A stretch of 64,000 bases of DNA from Microbacterium suwonense (lineage in GTDB: Bacteria; Actinomycetota; Actinomycetes; Actinomycetales; Microbacteriaceae): NCBI RefSeq assembly GCF_030296555.1, contig NZ_AP027728.1, positions 310,001 to 374,000 on the forward strand. The letters run 5' to 3'. Every line of letters starts with the position of its first letter. Positions within the stretch are counted from its first letter, which is position 1. Shown piece after piece: positions 9,514 to 20,767 of the stretch. The notes under the pieces were generated by a model. It was not told where the DNA came from, did not search any database, and saw only the letters and a list, made by a program, of their open reading frames with translations. Position numbers and translations under genes: made by a program.

Positions 9514-9963
9514 CTACTTGGCCAGGGCCTGGCAGGTCTGCCACATCGCGCCGTCTTCGAGGACGCCGTTGCAGGGGTCGAATGTGAACACCACCAGGGT
9601 GCCGAGGATGATCAGCAGCGCCGCGGCCAGGCCGAGGGCCCAGACCAGCGCCTTGCGCGGACGCTCGTGGGTGACGTAGTCGTTCACGATGGTGCGCATG
9701 CCGTTCGCGCCGTGGATCAGTGCGAGCCAGAGCATCAGCACGTCCCACCACTGCCAGAACGGCGTGGCGTACTTGCCTGCGACGAACGCGAAGTCGATCG
9801 CGTGGATGCCCTCGCCGTCCATCAGGTTGATGTACAGGTGTCCGAAGATCAGCACGATCAGGATCACGCCCGAGCCGCGCATGAACATCCAGCCGAGCTT
9901 CTCGAGGTTCGACTTGCGCCTGCGGCGGGCGACGGGAGCGGGTGCGGCGGTCTGCGTGGACAT
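9514..9963 (-). CDS. sdhD: Succinate dehydrogenase membrane anchor subunit
   Basis: This 149-residue subunit has three membrane helices after a basic N-terminus (about residues 27-48, 66-88 and 104-127) and anchors SdhAB while shaping heme and quinone sites. HLYINL and [14 protein letters not shown] match the SdhD family, including the His that can ligate heme. Its ATG overlaps the sdhC stop as TGATG, so translation is coupled. Confidence 0.93.
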   Translation of the reverse strand: MSTQTAAPAPVARRRRKSNLEKLGWMFMRGSGVILIVLIFGHLYINLMDGEGIHAIDFAFVAGKYATPFWQWWDVLMLWLALIHGANGMRTIVNDYVTHERPRKALVWALGLAAALLIILGTLVVFTFDPCNGVLEDGAMWQTCQALAK

Positions 9964-10391
9964 CAGTGGGACCCTCCGAACGCGAGCATCAGGTGTCGAG
10001 CGGCGAAGCCGCCCACCAGGACGACCCAGACGCCGATGACGATCCAGAACAGCTGACGCTGGTACTTCGCACCCTTGGACCAGAAGTCCACCAGGATGAT
10101 GCGCAGGCCGTTCATGGCGTGGAAGACGATGCCGGCGACCAGCACGACCTCGCCGAGTGCCATGATCGGGTTCTTGTAGGTGCCGATCACCGCGTTGTAC
10201 GCCTCGGGGGAGACGCGGATCAGCGCTGTGTCCAGCACGTGCACCAGCAGGAAGAAGAAGATGGCCACACCGGTGATGCGATGCAGTACCCAGGACCACA
10301 TCCCCTCACGACCCCGGTAGAGCGTGCCGCGTGGAGCCTTCGAGGTGGTCTCCGATATCGACGGTGTCAAGCGTGGTGTGCTCGTGGACAC
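9963..10391 (-). CDS. sdhC: Succinate dehydrogenase cytochrome b556 subunit
   Basis: The 142-residue subunit begins with a GTG that follows AGGGAGG at five bases, giving N-terminus STSTPRLTPSISE. RGREGMWSWVLHRITGVAIFF is the SdhC signature with the heme-ligand His region, followed by three membrane helices with HVLDTALIRVSPEAYN and HAMNGLRI. A much longer upstream open frame on this strand is only the shadow of manC. This is the first gene of the sdh operon. Confidence 0.93.
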   Translation of the reverse strand: MSTSTPRLTPSISETTSKAPRGTLYRGREGMWSWVLHRITGVAIFFFLLVHVLDTALIRVSPEAYNAVIGTYKNPIMALGEVVLVAGIVFHAMNGLRIILVDFWSKGAKYQRQLFWIVIGVWVVLVGGFAARHLMLAFGGSH

Positions 10392-10532
10392 GTCGTCCTC
10401 CCTGCTCGATCGTGACGTCGGGTCCGTGCATCCGGGCACGCCCGACCGGCTCCATCCTATTCCTGTCAGAACACTGGGTGCGACGAAGGGGACCCTTAGC
10501 GAGTCCGGTGCCGATAGGCCGGCCTGCACCGA

Positions 10533-10538
10533 TAGGTT
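10533..10538 (+). promoter_or_regulatory. -10-like box TAGGTT, leaderless start
   Basis: TAGGTT ends six bases before the manC ATG, in the 153-base divergent gap with sdhC. No other element is recognised in that gap. Confidence 0.5.
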
Positions 10539-10544
10539 GGGGCG

Positions 10545-11656
10545 ATGGGCCGAATCGACGACTTCTACGCGGTGATCCCTGCGGGCGGCATCGGCAGCAG
10601 GCTCTGGCCGCTGTCGCGTGCGGATGCACCGAAGTTCCTGCACGACCTCACCGGATCCGGTCACTCGCTGCTGCGCGACACCTGGGATCGGCTGATCCCA
10701 CTGGCGGGAGAGGACCGCATCGCCGTGGTCACCGGCCGTGCGCATCGTGCCGCAGTGGAGGGTCAGCTGCCGGGCATCCCGGACCGGAACGTCTTCCTCG
10801 AGTCCGAGCCGCGCGAGTCCGCCGCGGCGATCGGTCTGGCCGCAGCCGTCCTGCACCGCCGCGACCCGGACGTCATCATCGGCTCGTTCAGCGCCGATCA
10901 CGTCATCCGGGGCACCCAGGTGTTCGAGTGGGCCGTGCAGCAGGCCGTACAGGTGGCGCGTGCGGGGTACATCGTGACCATCGGCATTCCACCCACCGAG
11001 CCGTCGGTCGGCTTCGGGTACATCAAGCGCGCCGGCGAGATCGTCATCGACGGCGCCCCGGAGGCCACCCTCGTCGAGCGCTTCGTCGAGAAGCCCGACC
11101 TCGCGACGGCCAAGGACTACGTGGCCAGCCGCGACTACCTGTGGAACGCGGGAATGTTCATCTCGAAGGCGAGCGTGCTGCTGGACGAGCTCGCAGCCAA
11201 TGAGCCCGGCTGCACGCCGGGCTCCTGGAACTGGCCGAGGCATGGGACGATCGCGACCGGCGGGGGCCGGCCGTGGACCGCATCTGGCCGGGACTGAAGA
11301 AGATCGCCATCGACTACGCCGTTGCCGAGCCCGCCGCCGAGCGCGGGCATCTCGCGGTGATCCCCGGCCACTTCGACTGGGATGACGTGGGCGACTTCGC
11401 CTCGCTGACCAAGCTCATCAATCACGGGCGCAAGAACGACCTGGCCGTGCTCGGCCCGCGCGCGCGGGTGCTCACGGATGCCGCCAGCGGCATCCTGGTC
11501 AGCCAGACCTCGCGAGTGATCAGCCTGGTCGGAGTGAAGGACATCATCGTGGTCGACACCGACGATGCTCTGCTGGTGACCACCGTCGAGCACGCGCAGC
11601 GGGTGAAGGGCGTGGTGGAGTCGCTCAAGCTCACCGGCCGGGGCGACGTGCTCTGA
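10545..11656 (+). CDS. manC: Mannose-1-phosphate guanylyltransferase (one frameshift)
   Basis: This enzyme makes GDP-mannose from GTP and mannose 1-phosphate for glycan and glycolipid synthesis. It has the nucleotidyltransferase loop AGGIGSRLWPLSR (residues 13-25), the metal-binding FSADHVI, GYIKR, FVEKPD and WNAGMF. The frame breaks after ELAANEPG and resumes as VDRIWPGLKKIAIDYAV with GHFDWDDVGDF. Restoring one C near 11209-11211 (GGCTGCAC) reads through to a 370-residue protein of normal length, so the gene is probably intact in the organism. Confidence 0.9.
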
Positions 11657-11820
11657 ACCTCCGGGTCGTGCCCGTCCGCCAATTGGATCCCCGCGTTCTC
11701 ATTGCGGATTTGTAACCTTTCGCCAGCACATCCGCGCCGAGTGGCGCGCCGCGGCGTAACAGTGGGTAACTTAGACCGATCCGCGATATCCGCGGGACAG
11801 ATCTCATGGGGAGGCAAACA
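11657..11820 (+). promoter_or_regulatory. Leader region of the nucleoside-binding lipoprotein gene
   Basis: The 164-base gap holds two similar elements, GTAACAG at 11756 and GTAACTTAG about 12 bases on, and a GGGGAGG ribosome-binding site just before the GTG. TAACTT (about 11765-11775) fits TAnnnT and is the best -10 candidate. No convincing terminator for manC is seen. Confidence 0.3.
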
Positions 11821-12909
11821 GTGCCCGTCTCTACGACCAAGAAGATTCTCGGGGCGACCCTCGCCGCCGGAGTCATCCTCGCCCTCGCCGGCTGCGGCCA
11901 GGCGCCGACGACCGAGAAGCCCGGCAGCGACGGCGGCGACAAGCCCGCCGCATCCGACTTCCAGACCTGCATCGTCTCCGACATGGGCGGCTTCGATGAC
12001 AAGTCCTTCAACCAGCTGTCCTTCGAGGGCGCCGAGAAGGCCGCCGACGAGATCGGGGTGAAGCTCAAGGACGCGCAGTCCAACGCCGAGACCGAGTACG
12101 CGCCCAACGTGACGAACATGGTCGATGAGGGCTGCAACGCCATCGTGACCGTCGGTTTCGCGCTGTCGGCCGCGACGGTCGACGCCGCGAACGCCAACCC
12201 CGACACCGACTTCATCCTCATCGACGACGCCGGCGGAGACGCCAAGCCCGACAACCTCAAGCCGTTGCTGTACAACACGGCCGAGGCCGCGTTCCTGGCG
12301 GGCTACCTGTCGGCCGGATACTCGCAGACCGGCAAGGTCGGCACGTTCGGCGGCATGGAGTTCCCGACCGTGACGATCTTCATGGACGGCTTCAAGCAGG
12401 GCGTCGACTACTTCAACCAGGAGAACGGCGAGAGCGTCGCCGTCGTCGGCTGGGACGGCAAGACCGGCTCATTCACAGGCGGTTTCGAGGCCAACCAGGA
12501 TGCCAAGACCGTCGCGACGAACATCATCGACCAGGGCGTGGACGTGCTCTTCCCCGTCGGCGGTCCGATCTACCAGTCCGGTCTGCAGGCCATCAAGGAC
12601 TCCGGCAAGGACATCGCGCTGATCGGCGCCGACGCCGACCTGTTCAACACCGACCCGACCACGGCCGACTTCGTGCTCACCTCCGTGATGAAGGAGATGG
12701 ACGTCTCGACCTATGAGGCCGTCATGGCCGCCGCGAACGGCGAGTTCAGCGGCGATCCGTACATCGGCACGCTCGAGAACGAGGGCGTCGGCATCGCGCC
12801 GCTGCACAACTTCGAGAGCAAGGTCGATGCTGATCTGATGGCGCAGGTCGACCAGATCAAGCAGGACATCATCGACGGCAAGATCACCGTCAAGTCCTAC
12901 CTCGACTGA
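11821..12909 (+). CDS. BMP-family nucleoside-binding lipoprotein
   Basis: This is the extracytoplasmic binding protein of the adjacent ABC importer. Residues 1-22 form a lipoprotein signal with lipobox LALAGC. The mature part has the BmpA/PnrA fold marks SDMGGFDDKSFNQ, FVL/ILIDDAGGD, FLAGYLSA and GKVGTFGGMEFPTV. I chose the GTG, which has GGGGAGG seven bases upstream, over an in-frame ATG 15 bases earlier that lacks a site. Length is 362 residues. It precedes the ATPase but is separated from it by a strong hairpin, consistent with higher expression of the binding protein. Substrate inferred from the nucleoside-salvage neighbours. Confidence 0.92.
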   Translation: MPVSTTKKILGATLAAGVILALAGCGQAPTTEKPGSDGGDKPAASDFQTCIVSDMGGFDDKSFNQLSFEGAEKAADEIGVKLKDAQSNAETEYAPNVTNMVDEGCNAIVTVGFALSAATVDAANANPDTDFILIDDAGGDAKPDNLKPLLYNTAEAAFLAGYLSAGYSQTGKVGTFGGMEFPTVTIFMDGFKQGVDYFNQENGESVAVVGWDGKTGSFTGGFEANQDAKTVATNIIDQGVDVLFPVGGPIYQSGLQAIKDSGKDIALIGADADLFNTDPTTADFVLTSVMKEMDVSTYEAVMAAANGEFSGDPYIGTLENEGVGIAPLHNFESKVDADLMAQVDQIKQDIIDGKITVKSYLD

Positions 12910-12917
12910 GGAAGTCC

Positions 12918-12952
12918 ACAGCGGGGAGGCCGTGCTGCGGCCTCCCCGCTGT
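12918..12952 (+). terminator. Strong hairpin after the binding-protein gene
   Basis: A perfect 15-bp stem (12918-12932 with 12938-12952) and a TGCTG loop lies eight bases past the stop. It probably limits read-through into the ATPase and permease genes or protects the 3' end of the binding-protein message. Confidence 0.8.
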
Positions 12953-12994
12953 CGTCTGCCCGGGCGATCCCTGGGCGCGGCGAGAAGTCACGAA

Positions 12995-13000
12995 TAGGAT
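12995..13000 (+). promoter_or_regulatory. -10-like box TAGGAT before the ATPase gene
   Basis: TAGGAT lies seven bases before the ATPase ATG and downstream of the hairpin, so the transporter and salvage genes may have their own leaderless promoter. Confidence 0.5.
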
Positions 13001-13007
13001 CGGACAC

Positions 13008-14518
13008 ATGAAGCTCGAGCTGCGCGGCATAACGAAGAGGTTCGGCGCACTGACGGCCAACGATCACATCGATCTCGTCGTCGAACCCGGGGAGATTCAC
13101 TCCCTGCTGGGGGAGAACGGCGCCGGCAAGTCCACGCTGATGAACGTGCTCTACGGCCTGTATCAGGCGGATGAGGGCCAGATCCTCATCGACGACGTGG
13201 TGCAGCACTTCGACGGGCCCGGCGATGCGATGAACGCCGGCATCGGCATGGTGCATCAGCACTTCATGCTCGTCCCGGTCTTCACCGTGGCCGAGAACGT
13301 CATGCTGGGCCACGAGACGACCTCGTTCGGGGGCAGGCTCGACCTGGCGGCGGCGCGACGGCAGGTCACCGAGATCTCCGATCGCTTCGGCTTCGACGTC
13401 AACCCGGATGCCGTGGTCGAGGACCTTCCCGTCGGCGTGCAGCAGCGGGTGGAGATCATCAAAGCGCTCTCGCGGCATGCCCGCATCCTCGTCTTCGACG
13501 AGCCGACTGCGGTCCTCACCCCGCAGGAGACCGACGAGCTGATGGCGACGATGCGCCGGCTCAAGGAGCAGGGTACCGCGATCGTGTTCATCACGCACAA
13601 GCTGCGCGAGGTGCGCGAGGTGGCCGACCGGATCACCGTGATCCGGCTCGGCAAGGTGGTCGGCGAGGCCGAGCCCACCGCATCGAACACCGAGCTGGCC
13701 TCGCTGATGGTGGGGCGCGCGGTGGAGCTGACCGTGCAGAAGGGTGCTCCCGCGTATTCCGGCAACGCGCTGGTGGTCGAGGGGCTCACCGTCACGGATG
13801 CCGCGGGCGCCGTGCTCGTGGACGATGTCTCCTTCGAGGTGCGCGGCGGAGAGGTGCTGGCGGTCGCGGGTGTGCAGGGCAACGGCCAGACCGAGCTCAC
13901 CGAGGCACTGATGGGCCTGCAGGAGAAGGTGCGCGGCAGCGTCCGCCTCAACGGCCAGGAGCTCGTCGGTCGCAGCGTGAGGCACATCCTGGACGCCGGC
14001 GTGGGTTTCGTTCCCGAGGACCGCGGCGTCGACGGGCTTGTGAAGGAGTTCTCGATCGCCGAGAACCTCATGCTGGACCGGTCGGGTGGCGCCCCCTTCG
14101 TGAAGGCCGGCGCTCTGCAGCTCGGGCTGCTGGATGAGTTCGCACGAGAGAAGATCACGGAGTTCGACATCCGGACCCAGGGGCCCTCGCAGCCGGCCGG
14201 ACGGCTCTCAGGCGGCAACCAGCAGAAGGTGGTGCTGGCGCGAGAGCTGAGCCGTGACCTGTCGCTGTTCGTGGCGGCGCAGCCCACCCGGGGCGTGGAC
14301 GTCGGCTCGATCGAGTTCATCCACAAGAGGATCATCGAGACCCGCGACGCCGGCGTGCCGGTGGTGCTGATCTCCACCGAGCTCGACGAGGTCGCAGCCC
14401 TCGCCGATCGGATCCTGGTGATGTACCGGGGCAGGATCGTCGGCATCGTGCCCGGCGACACCCCGCGCGAGCAGCTGGGCCTGATGATGGCCGGCGCCGT
14501 GAGCGAAGGAGCGCAGGC

Positions 14519-14522
<4 letters not shown>
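13008..14522 (+). CDS. Nucleoside ABC importer, two-domain ATPase
   Basis: This 504-residue protein has two ATPase domains in tandem, the layout of sugar/nucleoside CUT2-type importers. Domain 1 has Walker A GENGAGKST (about residues 35-43), signature VGVQQRVEI and Walker B ILVFDEPTAVL. Domain 2 (from about residue 250) has a degenerate Walker A GVQGNGQTE but an intact signature LSGGNQQK and FVAAQPTRGVD, typical of the family. Its TGA overlaps the next ATG (ATGA). It powers uptake of nucleosides bound by the upstream lipoprotein. Confidence 0.94.
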
Positions 14523-15798
<1,276 letters not shown>

Positions 15799-15802
<4 letters not shown>

Positions 15803-17073
15803 GCGTCCAGACACTCCAGGCCGAGCCCCGCACCATCGCCGTCGTCTCCTGGAAGACGCCGATCATCCTCGGCGTGATCACCGTCGCGGTCGCCCTGCTG
15901 CCGCTGCTGGCGCCCCGGGTCGGGGACTCGACCTTCCGCTTCGCCGCAGGCAGCGAGATCCTCGCCGTCCCCGACCTTACCTTCCCCGGAACCCCCGCTG
16001 CCTGGATCGGGGTGTTGATCGGCGCGGCGATCACCGTGGTCGCGGCCTTGCGGATCGCATCGCACCGTCGCGTTCCGCTCTGGCTCATCGCGCTGTACGC
16101 GGTCGCGCTGATCTTCGGCTTCCTGTCTTGGGCGGCCGCCGGCAGCACGGGCACACTCCCGATGATCAGCCTGCTCAGTGGCGCGCTCGCGCTGGCGACG
16201 CCGCTGATCTTCGGTGCACTGGGCGGTGTGATCGGCGAGCGCGCCGGTGTGGTGAACATCGCGATCGAGGCGCAGCTGCTGGCCGGCGCCTTCTGCGCGG
16301 CGATCGTCGCCTCGATCACGGGCACGCCGTGGGCGGGGCTGATCGCCGCGATGGTCGCGGGGCTGCTCGTCGCCCTCGTGCTCGGGGTCTTCGCGATCAC
16401 CTACCACGTCGACCAGGTCATCGTCGGAGTGGTGTTGAACGTGCTGGTCATCGGCATCACCAGCTTCCTGTTCCGGCAGGTGCTGGCGCCGAACCAGGCG
16501 ACGTTGAACACCGTCGAGCCATTCAAGCGCATCAGCATCCCCGTGCTCAGCGAGATCCCCGTGCTCGGGCCGATCCTGTTCCGCCAGACCGTGATCGTCT
16601 ACCTGATGTACGTGATCGTCTTCGTGGTCTGGTACGGCATGTACCGCACCCGCTGGGGACTGCGTATGCGTGCTGTAGGCGAGCATCCTCAGGCCGCCGA
16701 CACCGTCGGCATCAACGTGCTGCGCACCCGTTACATGAACGTGCTCATCGCCGGTGCGATCGCCGGGATGGGCGGCGCGTTCTACACTCTGGTGTCGGTG
16801 CCGCGGTTCAACTCCGAGATGACCGCCGGGGCGGGCTTCATCGCCCTCGCGGCGGTGATCTTCGGAAAGTGGGATCCGATCAAGGCCACTCTGGCGGCCT
16901 TGCTGTTCGGCTTCGCCACCAACCTGCAGAGCGTGCTGAGCGTGATCGGCTCGCCGGTGCCCAGCCAGTTCATGCTGATGCTGCCGTATATCGTGACGAT
17001 CTTCGCCGTGGCGGGTGTGGTCGGACGTTCACGTCCACCCGCCGCTGACGGCCAGCCGTACATCAAGTCCTAG
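15799..17073 (+). CDS. Nucleoside ABC importer, permease 2
   Basis: This second BPD_transp_2 permease (424 residues) forms the heterodimeric channel with permease 1. Marks are ALGGVIGERAGVVNIAIEAQ, TYHVDQVIVGVVLNVL and GLRMRAVGEHPQAADTVG. The N-terminus is longer than the family core, with extra hydrophobic segments before residue 140. It starts by ATGA overlap and ends 15 bases before cdd. Confidence 0.92.
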
Positions 17074-17088
17074 GAGCCGTGACGAATC

Positions 17089-17487
17089 ATGACCGACATC
17101 GACTGGGATGACCTGCGTCAGGTCGCGGCCGAGGCGATGCAGAAGGCCTACGCGCCGTACTCCCGCTACCGGGTGGGGGCGGCGGCCCTCGTCGACGACG
17201 GCAGGATCGTCGCCGGATGCAATGTCGAGAACGCCTCGTACGGCGTCGGGCTGTGCGCGGAGTGCGCGCTGGTCGGCGACCTGCACATGTCCGGTGGCGG
17301 GCGCCTGGTCGCATTCGTCTGCGTGAACGGCGAAGGCCAGACGATCATGCCCTGCGGCCGCTGCCGTCAGCTGCTGTTCGAGCACTCCAGCCCTGAGATG
17401 CTGCTGGAGACGGTCTCGGGCATCCGCACCATCGACGAGGTGCTGCCCGACGCGTTCGGACCGCGCGATCTGGAGGATGTCCGATGA
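17089..17487 (+). CDS. cdd: Cytidine deaminase
   Basis: This enzyme deaminates cytidine and deoxycytidine to uridine and deoxyuridine. The 132-residue protein has the zinc site NVENASYGVGLCAECALVG (Cys and catalytic Glu) and PCGRCRQLL (two Cys), the all-cysteine tetrameric type. It sits within the import locus, so imported cytidine can be salvaged at once. The stop overlaps the deoA ATG. Confidence 0.95.
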   Translation: MTDIDWDDLRQVAAEAMQKAYAPYSRYRVGAAALVDDGRIVAGCNVENASYGVGLCAECALVGDLHMSGGGRLVAFVCVNGEGQTIMPCGRCRQLLFEHSSPEMLLETVSGIRTIDEVLPDAFGPRDLEDVR

Positions 17488-18782
17488 GCGCTGCGATCGA
17501 GCCGTTCGACGCGGTCGACGTCATCCGCACCAAGCGCGACGGCGGTGCCGTCGGCGAGGCGGCGCTGCGCTGGATGATCGATGCGTACACCCGCGGCTAC
17601 GTGTCCGATGCGCAGATGGCGTCGTTCGCGATGGCGATCCTGCAGCGCGGCATGGAGCGCGACGAGATCCGCGTGATGACCGACGCGATGATCGCGACGG
17701 GGGAGCGGATGAGCTTCGCCGCCCTCGGCAAGCGCACCGTCGACAAGCACTCCACCGGAGGCGTGGGCGACAAGATCACCCTGCCGCTGGCGCCGCTCGT
17801 GGCCGTGTTCGGCGTGGCGGTGCCGCAGCTGAGCGGCCGAGGGCTGGGGCACACCGGCGGCACACTCGACAAGCTCGAGTCGATCCCCGGCTGGCGTGCG
17901 GCGCTGAGCAATGACGAGATGTTCGCGCAGATGCAGAGCGACGTCGGCGCGGTGATCTGCGCGGCGGGCTCGGGGCTGGCTCCGGCCGACAAGAAGCTCT
18001 ACGCGCTGCGGGACGTGACAGGCACGGTCGAGGCGATCCCGCTGATCGCGTCCAGCATCATGTCGAAGAAGATCGCCGAGGGCACGGATGCTCTGGTGCT
18101 GGACGTGAAGTTCGGAAACGGCGCCTTCATGCAGGACATCGACCGCGCCCGCGAGCTGGCGCGCACGATGGTCGCGCTCGGCACCGACTCGGGAGTCGCC
18201 ACGACGGCGCTGCTGACCGATATGAACACCCCGCTGGGCCTGGCCATCGGCAATGCCAATGAGGTCCGCGAGTCGGTGGAGATCCTCGCCGGCGGCGGCC
18301 CCGCCGATGTGCGGGAGCTGACGCTGGCACTGGCCCGGGAGATGCTCGCCCTGGCCGGGCAGCCGGATGCCGATGTCGAGGCGGCGCTCGATGACGGGCG
18401 TGCGATGGATTCGTGGCGTGCGATGATCCGCGCCCAGGACGGCGACCCGGATGCCGCACTGCCGACCGCGCGGGAGACCCACATCGTGCGCGCCGCCGTC
18501 GACGGCGTGGTGACCCGCATGGACGCGCTGCCGTTCGGCATCGCGGCATGGCGGTTGGGCGCAGGGCGGGCGCGGGCCGAGGATCCGGTGATCCACGCCG
18601 CCGGAATCGACCTCGCCGTCAAGCCCGGTGACCGGGTGAGCGCAGGGCAGGCCCTGTTCACGCTGTCGGCCGAGGACGATGTCCGCTTCGCCCGTGCGCT
18701 GCAGGCACTGGACGGCGCCTACGAGATCGGCCAGGCCGCCCCCGAGATCGCGCCGATCGTGCGCGAGCGCATCACCGCCTGA
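17484..18782 (+). CDS. deoA: Thymidine phosphorylase
   Basis: This enzyme cleaves thymidine or deoxyuridine with phosphate to the base and 2-deoxyribose 1-phosphate. The 432-residue protein shows the family block STGGVGDKITLPLAP, LSGRGLGHTGGTLDKLE and SSIMSKKIAEGTDALVLDVK, plus the C-terminal PYNP domain with VKPGDRVSAGQALF. It overlaps cdd by ATGA and feeds the pyrimidine branch of salvage. The next gene, add, is 75 bases away. Confidence 0.95.
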   Translation: MSAAIEPFDAVDVIRTKRDGGAVGEAALRWMIDAYTRGYVSDAQMASFAMAILQRGMERDEIRVMTDAMIATGERMSFAALGKRTVDKHSTGGVGDKITLPLAPLVAVFGVAVPQLSGRGLGHTGGTLDKLESIPGWRAALSNDEMFAQMQSDVGAVICAAGSGLAPADKKLYALRDVTGTVEAIPLIASSIMSKKIAEGTDALVLDVKFGNGAFMQDIDRARELARTMVALGTDSGVATTALLTDMNTPLGLAIGNANEVRESVEILAGGGPADVRELTLALAREMLALAGQPDADVEAALDDGRAMDSWRAMIRAQDGDPDAALPTARETHIVRAAVDGVVTRMDALPFGIAAWRLGAGRARAEDPVIHAAGIDLAVKPGDRVSAGQALFTLSAEDDVRFARALQALDGAYEIGQAAPEIAPIVRERITA

Positions 18783-18810
18783 GACCAGACTCGCGGCCAC
18801 GAGCCGAGAC

Positions 18811-18850
18811 GACGACCCGAGATGACCCGATGATGACCCGAGGATGACGG
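18811..18850 (+). repeat. Short imperfect tandem repeat before add
   Basis: The deoA-add gap holds three to four imperfect copies of GATGACCCGA at 10-15 base spacing. It is probably replication slippage; the copies contain ATGA and could affect coupling of add to deoA. Confidence 0.5.
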
Positions 18851-18857
18851 AGACGCG

Positions 18858-19973
18858 ATGACCATCGATCAGAACGGCGACATGACCGTGCAGGGCGCCT
18901 CGCTGCGTGCCCTGCCGAAGGTGTCGCTGCACGACCATCTGGACGGCGGGGTGCGCCCGGCGACGATCCTCGAGCTGGCGGAGGAGGCGGGCGTGACCGC
19001 CCCGGCGACGGATGCCGGCGCACTGCGCCGCTGGTTCGCGGCGCAGTGCGGCGCCGGTTCGCTCCCCGAGTACCTGAAGGCCTTCGATCTGGTCACCTCC
19101 GTGCTGCAGAGCAAGCGGGCGCTCACCCGCGTGGCGCGCGAGTTCGTCGCCGATCTCGCTGCGGACGGCGTCGTGTACGGCGAGGTGCGCTGGGCACCCG
19201 AGCAGCATCTGGCCGGCGGACTCAGCCTCGATGATGCCGTGCGTGCCGTGCAGCGCGGCATCGAGGAGGGTGAGGACGCAGCCGACGCCGCGGGGCACGG
19301 CATCCGCGTCGGTCAGCTGCTCTCCGCCATGCGGCAGGGCGACCGGTCGCGGGAGATCGCCGAGCTCGCCGTGCGCTTCCGCGAGCGCGGTGTGGTCGGC
19401 TTCGATCTGGCGGGGCCCGAGAACGGCTTCCCCGCATCCGCACACCGCGAGGCGTTCGACTATCTCGCCGCCGAGTTCCTGCCGGTGACCGTGCACGCCG
19501 GCGAGGCCGCGGGCCCCGGCTCGATCCGCTCCGCGCTGCTGGACGGGCGCGCGCTGCGCCTGGGCCATGGAGTGCGCATCGCCGAGGACCTGCAGGTGAT
19601 CGACCGCGAGGGCGACGAGGTGCAGGTGCAGTTCGGCGACCTGGCGCGCTGGGTACGCGACCGGGAGATCCCGTTGGAGCTCTCGCCCACCTCGAATCTG
19701 CACACCGGCGCGATCGCCCAGTGGGGCGATGAGCTCGCCGACCATCCCTTCGACCTGCTGCACCAGCTGGGTTTCGCCGTGACCGTCAACACCGACAACC
19801 GCACCATGAGCGCGACCTCGCTCACCCGGGAGCTCGCCCTGCTGGTCGATGCGTTCGGCTACGACCTGGACGATCTGGAGGCCTTCCAGTTCAACGCGGC
19901 CTCGGCGGCATTCCTCCCCGTCGAAGAGCGTGAGGAGCTCGTCGAGGTGATCGCGGAGGGCTTCGAACGCTGA
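18858..19973 (+). CDS. add: Adenosine deaminase
   Basis: This enzyme deaminates adenosine and deoxyadenosine to (deoxy)inosine. The 371-residue protein has the zinc motif HDHLDGG (family HxH), the catalytic VTVHAGEAAG, LGHGVRI and TVNTDNRTMS with the metal-binding Asp. It completes the import-and-salvage set with cdd and deoA. CGGAG precedes the ATG by six bases. A later in-frame ATG (MTVQGAS) is a possible alternative. Confidence 0.95.
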   Translation: MTIDQNGDMTVQGASLRALPKVSLHDHLDGGVRPATILELAEEAGVTAPATDAGALRRWFAAQCGAGSLPEYLKAFDLVTSVLQSKRALTRVAREFVADLAADGVVYGEVRWAPEQHLAGGLSLDDAVRAVQRGIEEGEDAADAAGHGIRVGQLLSAMRQGDRSREIAELAVRFRERGVVGFDLAGPENGFPASAHREAFDYLAAEFLPVTVHAGEAAGPGSIRSALLDGRALRLGHGVRIAEDLQVIDREGDEVQVQFGDLARWVRDREIPLELSPTSNLHTGAIAQWGDELADHPFDLLHQLGFAVTVNTDNRTMSATSLTRELALLVDAFGYDLDDLEAFQFNAASAAFLPVEEREELVEVIAEGFER

Positions 19974-19981
19974 CTCACCGG

Positions 19982-19997
19982 CGCGCCCGTCGGCGCG
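19982..19997. terminator. Small hairpin between add and the TauE-like gene
   Basis: CGCGCC-CGTC-GGCGCG forms a perfect 6-bp stem in the 30-base gap between two convergent genes. It may be a bidirectional terminator. Confidence 0.4.
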
Positions 19998-20003
19998 GCC
20001 TGT

Positions 20004-20720
20004 TCAGAACAGTGAGACGACCGCGCGCCCGAGCACGACGATCATCCCCGCCCAGGCGCACAGCAGCATGACCCGGCGGGCGAGCACGAGCGGCACGCGC
20101 CGCGCGGCGACCGCGCCGAGGATCATGCCGCCCGCCGTGCATGCGGCCAGGATCAGCAGGTCCGATGCGGCGATCGTCGGCAGGCCGCGCAGCGCGACCG
20201 ACACCGCCCCGTAGCCGAGGAACACGATCTGCGCACTGGCGGCGAAGCGGCGCTGCGGCCAGTCGTCACCGAGCGCGAACGAGGCCAGGGCGGGGCCGGA
20301 GAGACCGCTGGATGCGTGCATGAAGCCGGCCAGGGCTCCGGCGCCTATCGCGCCGGGGCGTCCGCGCAGATGACGGGCGATGCGTCCCATCCACTGCACG
20401 CTGAGTGCGATCACGCCCATGGCGCCGATCAGGAACAGCAGCGCGGTCTGACCCAGCACGACCGTCGTCAGCGCACCCAGGGGAGCCGCAGCAAGTCCGG
20501 CTGTGAGCAGCCAGAGGGTGCGCGGCCAGTCGATGTCCCGCCAGGCGCTCGGGACGGCGAACAGCGAGGCCAGCAGGGCCAGCAGCACCGCGATCGTGAC
20601 GCCCTCGACCGGACCGTACGCGAGAACGATGGGCCCGATCAGCACCAGCACGAAGGCCAGGCCTGTGACGCGCTGCACGACGGCGGCGACGATCGTGACG
20701 GCCGCGATGAGGATGAGCAT
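20004..20720 (-). CDS. TauE/SafE family membrane protein (sulfite/anion exporter family)
   Basis: The 238-residue protein has about seven to eight hydrophobic segments and TauE/SafE-type marks: the N-terminal AAVVQRVTGLAFVLVLIGP, the mid-protein AGFMHASSGLSGPALASFALG and GAVAARRVP. The family moves organic or inorganic sulfur anions, but the substrate here is unknown. The ATG has AGGAG four bases upstream. Open frame upstream of it lies in mtlD and is rejected. It is last in the mannitol cluster, after a hairpin, so a link to mannitol is not implied. Confidence 0.82.
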   Translation of the reverse strand: MLILIAAVTIVAAVVQRVTGLAFVLVLIGPIVLAYGPVEGVTIAVLLALLASLFAVPSAWRDIDWPRTLWLLTAGLAAAPLGALTTVVLGQTALLFLIGAMGVIALSVQWMGRIARHLRGRPGAIGAGALAGFMHASSGLSGPALASFALGDDWPQRRFAASAQIVFLGYGAVSVALRGLPTIAASDLLILAACTAGGMILGAVAARRVPLVLARRVMLLCAWAGMIVVLGRAVVSLF

Positions 20721-20727
20721 GTGACTC

Positions 20728-20762
20728 CTGAGGGGCGGTCCGCAGGCCGGGCCGCCCCTCAG
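20728..20762 (-). terminator. Hairpin after mtlD
   Basis: An 11-bp perfect stem (CTGAGGGGCGG with its complement) around a 13-base loop lies just past the mtlD stop and abuts the ribosome-binding site of the TauE-like gene. It may both terminate mtl transcription and mask that site. Confidence 0.6.
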
Positions 20763-20767
20763 CGAGC

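Noticed and set aside
17367..19763. A 798-codon minus-strand open frame
   Set aside because: It is antisense to cdd, deoA and add, which have clear motifs. Long antisense frames are expected at this GC.
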